A stretch of 38,937 nt of DNA from Oceanospirillaceae bacterium (lineage in GTDB: Bacteria > Pseudomonadota > Gammaproteobacteria > Pseudomonadales > Balneatricaceae), in the NCBI GenBank assembly GCA_023954795.1, contig JAGSHA010000003.1, forward strand, positions 1 to 38,937, in the 5' to 3' direction. The first letter of the stretch is position 1; each line of letters begins with the position of its first letter. Position numbers and translations under genes: made by a program. A model generated the notes under the pieces. It made no database searches and was not told where the DNA came from. It saw only the letters and a program-made list of their open reading frames with translations. Positions 29,638 to 38,937 of the stretch are shown piece by piece.

Positions 29638-29731
29638 AGAGTAAATATACGGTAACGTCAAAGAGGGGCAGGCTGGACAGCGAATCGGCTGGTAAAGCTT
29701 AGCAAAGCCCCCTGAGCCAGGGTGATCAAGA

Positions 29732-32566
29732 ATGCAAGAAGGCATCATGGAGTTGATGTGGAAAAATGCGCACCTTTACGGTGGCAACCTTTCCTACATC
29801 GAACAACTGTACGAAACCTACCTGATGGATCCGAGTGCTGTTCCACAAGAATGGCGTGAAGAATTCGATCGTTTACCTAAAGTGGGTGACAACCTTACAC
29901 AGGATGTTCCGCACTCAACTATCCAGGAACATTTCCTGTACCTCGCTAAAAACCAGAAACGCGCTGCACCCGCTGCTGTCAGTTCTGTTAGCTCAGAGCA
30001 TGAGAAGAAGCAGGTTCGCGTTCTGCGAATGATCAACGCATATCGCGTACGTGGTCATCAGGTGGCAACCATCGACCCGTTGGGTCTGCTGGAACGTGAA
30101 GATGTTCCAGATCTGGATCCTCGCTACCATGAATTGTCTGAAGCTGATTACGATACCGTTTTCCAGCTTGGTTCCCTGTTCTTCGGTCCTGAAGAAGCGC
30201 CGTTGAAAGACATTCTGGCTGACCTGAAGAAAACATACTGCGGCTCCGTGGGTGCGGAGTACATGCACATCGTTGATACTCAGGAAAAACGCTGGATCCA
30301 GTCGCGACTGGAACCAAGTCGTTCTCATCCAGTGGTTGAGTCTGAGAAGAAAATGATGGTCCTTGAGCGCCTGACGGCTGCTGAAGGTCTGGAAAAATAC
30401 TTGGGTTCACGCTACGCCGGTGCTAAGCGCTTCGGTCTGGAAGGCGGCGAATCCATGATTGTCTGCCTGAACTCTTTGATTCAGCGTGCAGGCAAGCAGG
30501 GTACTAAAGAAGTTGTGATCGGCATGGCCCACCGTGGTCGTCTGAACACGCTGGTGAATATCTTTGGTAAGAACCCGGCTGAGCTGTTTGGTGAGTTTGA
30601 AGGTAAGAAAATGGTGGAAACGTCCGGTGACGTTAAGTACCACCAGGGTTTCTCTTCCAACGTAATGACCGCTGACGGTGAGGTTCACCTGGCGATGGCG
30701 TTTAACCCATCCCACTTGGAAATCTCTGCGCCGGTTGTTGAAGGTTCTGTACGTGCTCGTCAGGATCGACGTGATGATGCGGTCGGTACAACGGTACTGC
30801 CGGTCAACATCCACGGTGATCAGGCGTTTGCTGGCCAGGGTGTGGTGATGGAGACATTCCAGATGTCCCAGACCCGTGCTTACAAAACTGGCGGTACAAT
30901 CCACCTTGTTATCAACAACCAGGTTGGTTTTACCACCAACAAAAAAGAAGACTCCCGCTCTTCTGAGTACTGTACTGATGTCGCGAAGATGGTGTCTGCA
31001 CCAATCTTCCACGTAAACGGAGACGATCCGGAAGCGGTACGCTTTGTTACTCAGCTGGCGGTAGACTATCGTAACGAATTCAAAAAAGACGTTGTTATCG
31101 ATCTGGTTTGCTACCGTCGTCGTGGCCATAACGAGGCGGATGAACCATCCGGTACTCAGCCACTGATGTACGCTCAGATCAAGAAACAGAAAACAACGCG
31201 TGAGCTGTATGCCCAGCAGATGATCAGCGAAGGTGTTATCACCGCTGAACAGAGCAAGGCGATGGAGAAGGACTACCGTTCTGCACTGGAAAACGGTGAG
31301 CACGTAGTACAGTCTCTTGTGCAGCAGCCAAACGAAGAACTCTTCGTTGATTGGCGTCCGTATCTCGGCCATAAGTGGGTCTTTGACCACGATACCGGTG
31401 TTGACCTTAAGCTCCTGCAAGAGCTGGGTAACAAACTGTGTGACGTGCCGGACGGCTTCACTGTCCAGCGTCAGGTTCAGAAAATTATTGATGACCGTAA
31501 GCGTATGGCTGCGGGTGCAATGGCTCTGAACTGGGGTATGGCAGAATCGTTGGCATACGCTTCTATTCTGGCGGAAGGCCACCCGGTACGTATTACCGGT
31601 CAGGATGTTGGTCGAGGCACGTTCTCCCACCGTCATGCGGTTCTTCACAACCAGAAAGATGCAGAAACACATACGCCTCTGGAAAACTTGTCTCCAGAAC
31701 AGCCGCGTCTGACATTGCATGATTCTTATCTGTCTGAAGAAGCGGTACTTGCATTCGAGTACGGTTATTCAACCACTACACCTAATGCATTGGTAATCTG
31801 GGAAGCTCAGTTTGGCGATTTCGCTAACGGTGCTCAGGTTGTTATTGACCAGTTTATTACAAGTGGCGAGCAGAAATGGCAGCGCCTGTGTGGCCTGACG
31901 ATGCTTCTGCCTCATGGCTTTGAAGGTCAGGGGCCAGAGCACTCTTCTGCACGTCTGGAACGTTATCTCCAGCTGTGTGCTGAACACAACATTCAGGTGT
32001 GTGTTCCTACGACTCCGGCTCAGATCTTCCACTTGCTACGTCGTCAGGTCGTTCGACCTCTGCGTAAGCCTTTGGTCGTTATGTCGCCGAAAAGTCTGTT
32101 GCGTCACAAGCAGGCAACCTCGACTCTGGAAGAGTTGGCTGAAGGCACGATGTTCAAGCCAGTGATTGCTGAGACTGATCAGCAGGATCCGAGCAAGGTT
32201 AAGCGTGTTGTTCTGTGTAGCGGTAAGGTCTACTACGACCTGTATAACCGTCGTGCAGAGCTGGAAAAAGATGATGTTGCCATCATTCGTATTGAACAGC
32301 TGTATCCATTCCCTGAGAAGGATCTGGCGCGTGCGCTTGGTGAGTACACAAATCTGGAGTCTGTGGTTTGGTGTCAGGAAGAGCCAATGAACCAGGGCGC
32401 CTGGTACTGCAGTCAGCATCACATGCGTTCGATTCTGCACGCTCAGAATCCTAATCTGCACCTTGAAGGTGTAGGTCGTCCGCACGCAGCGGCACCTGCT
32501 GTAGGTTACGTATCTGTACACCTTGAACAGCAAGAAAAACTGGTTAACGAAGCAATCAACGGTTGA
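29732..32566 (+). CDS. sucA: 2-oxoglutarate dehydrogenase E1 component
   Basis: MQEGIMELMWKNAHLYGGNLSYIEQLYETYL, GMAHRGRLNTLVNIFGKNP, CQEEPMNQGAWY. Confidence 0.98.
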   Translation: MQEGIMELMWKNAHLYGGNLSYIEQLYETYLMDPSAVPQEWREEFDRLPKVGDNLTQDVPHSTIQEHFLYLAKNQKRAAPAAVSSVSSEHEKKQVRVLRMINAYRVRGHQVATIDPLGLLEREDVPDLDPRYHELSEADYDTVFQLGSLFFGPEEAPLKDILADLKKTYCGSVGAEYMHIVDTQEKRWIQSRLEPSRSHPVVESEKKMMVLERLTAAEGLEKYLGSRYAGAKRFGLEGGESMIVCLNSLIQRAGKQGTKEVVIGMAHRGRLNTLVNIFGKNPAELFGEFEGKKMVETSGDVKYHQGFSSNVMTADGEVHLAMAFNPSHLEISAPVVEGSVRARQDRRDDAVGTTVLPVNIHGDQAFAGQGVVMETFQMSQTRAYKTGGTIHLVINNQVGFTTNKKEDSRSSEYCTDVAKMVSAPIFHVNGDDPEAVRFVTQLAVDYRNEFKKDVVIDLVCYRRRGHNEADEPSGTQPLMYAQIKKQKTTRELYAQQMISEGVITAEQSKAMEKDYRSALENGEHVVQSLVQQPNEELFVDWRPYLGHKWVFDHDTGVDLKLLQELGNKLCDVPDGFTVQRQVQKIIDDRKRMAAGAMALNWGMAESLAYASILAEGHPVRITGQDVGRGTFSHRHAVLHNQKDAETHTPLENLSPEQPRLTLHDSYLSEEAVLAFEYGYSTTTPNALVIWEAQFGDFANGAQVVIDQFITSGEQKWQRLCGLTMLLPHGFEGQGPEHSSARLERYLQLCAEHNIQVCVPTTPAQIFHLLRRQVVRPLRKPLVVMSPKSLLRHKQATSTLEELAEGTMFKPVIAETDQQDPSKVKRVVLCSGKVYYDLYNRRAELEKDDVAIIRIEQLYPFPEKDLARALGEYTNLESVVWCQEEPMNQGAWYCSQHHMRSILHAQNPNLHLEGVGRPHAAAPAVGYVSVHLEQQEKLVNEAING

Positions 32567-32616
32567 TCAGGTGATCGAAAGTAATCACCTGACGGAGCAA
32601 CGGTAAAGGAAATAAC

Positions 32617-33819
32617 ATGTCCATCGAAATTAAAGCGCCGACTTTCCCTGAATCAGTAGCAGACGGTACTGTTGCAACCTGGCACAAGCAGCCAGGCGAA
32701 GCGTGTTCTGCGGACGAGCTGATTGTAGATATCGAAACAGACAAAGTAGTACTGGAAGTAGTAGCACCTGAAGACGGTGTTGTTGCCGAGATCCTGAAAG
32801 GCGAAGGCGACACCGTACTGAGTGAAGAAGTACTGGCAACCTTCACCGCAGGTGCAGCGGGTGCAGCAGCACCTGCCGCTGCTGCAGAAGCAGCGCCAGC
32901 AGGCGATGCAGATAAGGTTGGTCCAGCGGCACGTAAGCTGATCGACGAAAACGGTCTGGATGCTTCTGCGATCCCAGGTACCGGTAAAAACGGCGGTATC
33001 ACTAAGGAAGACGTTCAGAACTTCCTGAAAAACAAACCAGCAGCACCTGCAGCACCTGCTGCGGCAGCACCTGCTGCTTCCGCAACAGCGGCGGCACTGA
33101 ACATCGTAACCGGTGAGCGCGTTGAGAAACGTGTTCCTATGACACGTCTGCGTGCCACTATCGCTAAACGTCTGGTTGAAGCACAGCAGAACGCTGCAAT
33201 GCTGACCACGTACAACGAAGTGAACATGAAGCCGGTTATGGAACTGCGTAAGCAGTACAAAGACCTGTTCGAGAAGACCCATAACGGTACCCGTCTGGGC
33301 TTCATGTCTTTCTTCGTGAAAGCGGCAACTGAAGCACTGAAGAAATTCCCAGCGGTTAACGCATCTATCGACGGTAACGACATGGTTTACCACGGTTACC
33401 AGGATATCGGTGTCGCTGTATCTACCGAACGTGGTCTGATGGTTCCTGTTCTGCGTGATACAGATGCAATGAGCCTGGCGGATGTTGAATCGACTATCGC
33501 TGACTTCGGTAAGCGTGGTCGTGAAGGTAAGCTGGGTCTGGACGATATGCAGGGCGGTACTTTCACCATCACTAACGGTGGTGTATTCGGTTCCCTGATG
33601 TCTACACCTATCCTGAACCCGCCTCAGACTGCAATCATGGGTATGCACAAGATCCAGGAACGCCCAATGGCAGTCAACGGTCAGGTTGAAATCCTGCCGA
33701 TGATGTACCTGGCCCTGTCTTACGACCACCGTATGATTGACGGTAAGGAAGCTGTACAATTCCTCGTGACTATTAAAGACCTTCTGGAAGATCCTGCACG
33801 TATGCTGCTGGAAGTCTAA
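32617..33819 (+). CDS. sucB: Dihydrolipoamide succinyltransferase (E2 of 2-oxoglutarate dehydrogenase)
   Basis: Lipoyl site [11 protein letters not shown]; Ala/Pro-rich linkers; peripheral subunit-binding domain; catalytic [15 protein letters not shown]. Confidence 0.98.
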   Translation: MSIEIKAPTFPESVADGTVATWHKQPGEACSADELIVDIETDKVVLEVVAPEDGVVAEILKGEGDTVLSEEVLATFTAGAAGAAAPAAAAEAAPAGDADKVGPAARKLIDENGLDASAIPGTGKNGGITKEDVQNFLKNKPAAPAAPAAAAPAASATAAALNIVTGERVEKRVPMTRLRATIAKRLVEAQQNAAMLTTYNEVNMKPVMELRKQYKDLFEKTHNGTRLGFMSFFVKAATEALKKFPAVNASIDGNDMVYHGYQDIGVAVSTERGLMVPVLRDTDAMSLADVESTIADFGKRGREGKLGLDDMQGGTFTITNGGVFGSLMSTPILNPPQTAIMGMHKIQERPMAVNGQVEILPMMYLALSYDHRMIDGKEAVQFLVTIKDLLEDPARMLLEV

Positions 33820-33861
33820 GTCAGCCCAAAACTATAACGAGTGAATTGATAGGATAGGTAA

Positions 33862-35304
<1,443 letters not shown>

Positions 35305-35323
35305 CCTGACGTTTTAAACTACT

Positions 35324-35355
35324 CGGCCAGGCACCATTTCGGGGGTACCTGGCCG
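35324..35355 (+). terminator. Hairpin downstream of lpdA (possible attenuator or terminator)
   Basis: CGGCCAGG...CCTGGCCG 8-bp stem with extra internal ACC/GGT pairing; following sequence is not strongly U-rich. Confidence 0.45.
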
Positions 35356-35390
35356 TTGTATAAAAGTTTGTCGTTGAAATCCCATCTGGG

Positions 35391-35424
35391 CTGCAACATC
35401 GTAACTCTCCATACGAGATTGCAG
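35391..35424 (+). ncRNA. Second hairpin in the sucC leader (candidate cis-regulatory RNA)
   Basis: CTGCAA-ca-TCGTA-actctcca-TACGA-ga-TTGCAG. Confidence 0.4.
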
Positions 35425-35459
35425 AAAAACACACTAGTGACAACACAACGGATTAGAGC

Positions 35460-36626
35460 ATGAATCTTCACGAGTACCAGGGTAAACAGCTGTTTGCCAC
35501 ATATGGTCTGCCGGTTTCTAAAGGAATCGCGGTAGATACTCCAGAAGCTGCAGCTGAAGCAGCTACAAAAATTGGTGGCGATAAGTGGGTTGTTAAGACT
35601 CAGGTGCACGCTGGCGGCCGTGGTAAGGCTGGTGGTGTGAAACTGGTTGACTCCCCTGCTGAAGCACAAGAGTTTGCAGCGAACTGGCTGGGCAAAAATC
35701 TGGTGACTTACCAGACTGATGCGAACGGCCAGCCTGTCGCTAAAATTCTGGTAGAAGATTGCACCGATATCGCTAACGAGCTGTATCTGGGCGCAGTTGT
35801 AGACCGTTCTTCTCGTCGTATCATTTTCATGGCATCTACTGAAGGTGGTGTGGAAATTGAGAAAGTAGCAGAAGAAACTCCAGAAAAAATCCTGAAAGCT
35901 GAAATCGATCCTTTGACTGGCGCACAGCCATATCAGGGCCGTGAGCTGGCGTTCAAGCTGGGTCTGGAAGGCGATCAGATCAAGCAGTTCGTTAAGATCT
36001 TCCTGGGTCTGGCACAGATGTTCCAGGAAAAAGATCTGGCGCTGCTGGAAATCAACCCGCTGGTTATTACTGACGAAGGCAACTTGCACTGTCTGGACGC
36101 TAAAGTAGCGATCGACGGCAACGCTGTATACCGTCACAAAGATCTGCAGGCTATGCACGATCCATCTCAGGAAGACGAGCGCGAAGCGCACGCAGCTGAG
36201 TGGGATCTGAACTATGTTGCTCTGGATGGCACTATCGGTTGCATGGTTAACGGTGCAGGTCTGGCAATGGGTACTATGGACATCGTTGCTCTGCACGGTG
36301 GCTTCCCTGCTAACTTCCTGGACGTTGGCGGCGGCGCGACTAAAGAGCGTGTTACCGAAGCATTCAAACTGATTCTGGCTGACGACAAGGTGAAAACCGT
36401 ACTGGTTAACATCTTCGGCGGTATCGTTCGTTGCGACCTGATTGCAGAAGGCAGCATCGGCGCAGTGAAAGAAGTGGGTGTAAACGTACCGGTTGTTGTA
36501 CGTCTGGAAGGTAACAATGCTGACCTGGGCTCCAAGCTGCTGGCTGAGTCTGGTCTGGATATCATCGCCGCAACTAGCTTGTCTGACGCAGCTCAGCAGG
36601 CAGTAAAAGCAGCGGAGGGTAAATAA
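35460..36626 (+). CDS. sucC: Succinyl-CoA synthetase, beta subunit (ADP-forming)
   Basis: [57 protein letters not shown]. Confidence 0.98.
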   Translation: MNLHEYQGKQLFATYGLPVSKGIAVDTPEAAAEAATKIGGDKWVVKTQVHAGGRGKAGGVKLVDSPAEAQEFAANWLGKNLVTYQTDANGQPVAKILVEDCTDIANELYLGAVVDRSSRRIIFMASTEGGVEIEKVAEETPEKILKAEIDPLTGAQPYQGRELAFKLGLEGDQIKQFVKIFLGLAQMFQEKDLALLEINPLVITDEGNLHCLDAKVAIDGNAVYRHKDLQAMHDPSQEDEREAHAAEWDLNYVALDGTIGCMVNGAGLAMGTMDIVALHGGFPANFLDVGGGATKERVTEAFKLILADDKVKTVLVNIFGGIVRCDLIAEGSIGAVKEVGVNVPVVVRLEGNNADLGSKLLAESGLDIIAATSLSDAAQQAVKAAEGK

Positions 36627-36628
36627 TC

Positions 36629-37501
<873 letters not shown>

Positions 37502-37526
37502 GCAATTACCTGTTAGTTATTCTAAG

Positions 37527-37553
37527 AAAAGGGCAGCTTCGGCTGCCCTTTTT
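37527..37553 (+). terminator. Intrinsic terminator of the suc operon
   Basis: AAAAGGGCAGC-ttcg-GCTGCCCTTTTT; UUCG tetraloop stem plus U tract. Confidence 0.93.
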
Positions 37554-37628
37554 GCGTTTTAGCTCCGGTGTAAGGTATCAGTCGATTTGGCCTTTGATAT
37601 ACTGGCGCTCCTATCTCAAAGGTGACTT

Positions 37629-38213
37629 ATGGTCGATCTCCCGCTATTTCCACTGCCGGTTGTGCTGTTTCCAGGAACACGTTTGCCGCTACAAATCTTT
37701 GAGCCCCGCTATCTGAGGATGGTAAAGGAGGCGATGAAAAGTGAGAGTGGGTTTGTGATGGTCCAGTCGCTACCTGGTGAGGCCAAACCAGAGCAAGGTC
37801 AGTCATTTTGTTCCGTCGGTTGTTACGGTGAGATTGCCGACTGGCATCCATTGCCGAATGATCTGTTGGGTATTGAGCTGGATGGACTTCATAAAGTAAT
37901 GATTCATAGTCATCGCGCAGAGGCGGATGGTTTGCTGATTGGTCAGTGTGAATATCTTGCCGCTGATCAGCAGACAACCGTGGCAGAAAAGCATCAGGCA
38001 TTGGTGCAGTTGCTAAAGGATCTGCAAAAGCACCCTATGATCGAGATGATCGGGTTGGATATAGATTACCGTAATGCCACTGAGGTGGGTTATAAACTGG
38101 CTGAGTTTTTGCCGTTCAGTCCGGCAGAGAAGCAGTTATTGTTAGAAAGTGATGATGCTCTGTTACGCCTTGATGCAATCCAGTCATTGTTACAGCAGTT
38201 AGGTGGAAAATGA
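37629..38213 (+). CDS. Lon protease N-terminal (substrate-binding) domain protein
   Basis: LPLFPLPVVLFPGTRLPLQIFEPRYLRMVKEAM; standalone ~194-aa LON N-domain without ATPase or protease. Confidence 0.9.
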   Translation: MVDLPLFPLPVVLFPGTRLPLQIFEPRYLRMVKEAMKSESGFVMVQSLPGEAKPEQGQSFCSVGCYGEIADWHPLPNDLLGIELDGLHKVMIHSHRAEADGLLIGQCEYLAADQQTTVAEKHQALVQLLKDLQKHPMIEMIGLDIDYRNATEVGYKLAEFLPFSPAEKQLLLESDDALLRLDAIQSLLQQLGGK

Positions 38214-38937
38214 GCGATCTAAAACAATTATTGGCAACCGCACTGGATAATCGTAGTGAACTGTTGTCATCTCTGCACAACGAAAATACAGATTGTTATC
38301 GTCTGTTCCATGGCACGAACGAAGGTATGCCCGGACTGACTGTTGACCGATATGGTCCACAGTTGCTGATTCAGAGTTTCCATGAGCCGGTATCCGACGC
38401 GAATTTGGCGGAGATTGAGCAGCAATGTGCTTTGATCTTTTCACCAGAAGAAGTGGTCTATAACGACCGTAGTGCAAAGAACTCCCGACGTAGCGATGAC
38501 AGCCGGCTGTTACGATCTGAATACGTAGGGCAAGAGTTGGGCGTCAATTACCGCGTACGTGGTAAACATGAGGGACAGGATCCGCTGTTGTTCCTTGATA
38601 TGCGAGCAGGGCGACGCAAGATATTGGCGCTGGCAGAAGGTAAATCGGTACTTAACCTCTTTTCCTATACCTGCGGTGTGGGGGTCTGTGCCGCAAAGGC
38701 GGGCGCGACAGAGGTGGTCAATGTGGATTTCTCAACGCGCAACCTGGATGTCGGTCGGGAAAATGCTGAGTTGAATGCTATCGATGATGCCCGGATCAAG
38801 TTTGTGCAAAGTGACTTTTTTACGGCCGCGAAGCAATACGCCGGTATCCCCGTCAAACAGCGTGTACGTCGAGGTCAGAAGCCGCGACCGTTTCCCCGCA
38901 TTGATGAGCAGCAGTTTGATCTGGTCTTTCTGGACCC
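38210..38937 (+). CDS. Class I SAM-dependent rRNA methyltransferase (RlmI/RlmK-like), truncated by window edge
   Basis: MSDLKQLLATALDNRSELLSSLHNENTDCYRLFHGTNEGMPGLTVDRYG...VLNLFSYTCGVGVCAAKAGATEVVNVDFSTRNLD...FDLVFLD; ATGA overlap with the upstream gene. Absent from the ORF track because it has no stop in the window. Confidence 0.88.
   Translation, partial: MSDLKQLLATALDNRSELLSSLHNENTDCYRLFHGTNEGMPGLTVDRYGPQLLIQSFHEPVSDANLAEIEQQCALIFSPEEVVYNDRSAKNSRRSDDSRLLRSEYVGQELGVNYRVRGKHEGQDPLLFLDMRAGRRKILALAEGKSVLNLFSYTCGVGVCAAKAGATEVVNVDFSTRNLDVGRENAELNAIDDARIKFVQSDFFTAAKQYAGIPVKQRVRRGQKPRPFPRIDEQQFDLVFLD

Noticed and set aside
30407-31720. 437-aa antisense ORF opposite sucA
   Set aside because: Same codon-bias artefact, fully inside sucA.
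32850-33100. Repeated gcagcacctgc-like units that look like a DNA repeat array
   Set aside because: They encode the Ala/Pro-rich flexible linkers of the E2 subunit; not CRISPR or a mobile repeat.
32653-33759. 368-aa Cys-rich antisense ORF opposite sucB
   Set aside because: Cys/Arg richness is the complement of the GCA/GCT alanine linkers in sucB; no independent support.
35319-36296. 325-aa antisense ORF opposite sucC
   Set aside because: In register with sucC and explained by codon bias.

Overview
The window is about 39 kb of gammaproteobacterial core chromosome; gene content and order suggest an Oceanospirillales/Pseudomonadales relative, which is inference from synteny. The left half holds: a truncated FGGY-type kinase (-), tmcA, a hemerythrin-domain protein, a DUF484/GAF-GGDEF diguanylate cyclase, iorBA with an upstream Lrp/AsnC regulator, a GNAT acetyltransferase, an RsuA-type pseudouridine synthase, a cold-shock protein, riboflavin synthase, a TIGR01777-type epimerase, an orphan BatD-like protein, an NAD-glutamate dehydrogenase of about 1620 aa, a DUF2835 protein, pyrD, rmf, rlmKL and amtB. 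The right half is a TCA-cycle block: gltA (-) divergent from sdhCDAB-sucAB-lpd-sucCD (+), followed by a Lon N-domain protein and a truncated RlmI/RlmK-like methyltransferase. I saw no CRISPR array, prophage, transposon, tRNA or rRNA, and no convincing new multi-gene system. The best leads are: a small membrane protein made of two duplicated modules (23960-24376), an apparent sigma54/NtrC control region in the amtB leader with unusual site order, structured leaders before sucA, sucC and sdhC, a perfect inverted repeat upstream of the hemerythrin gene, and an orphan BatD.
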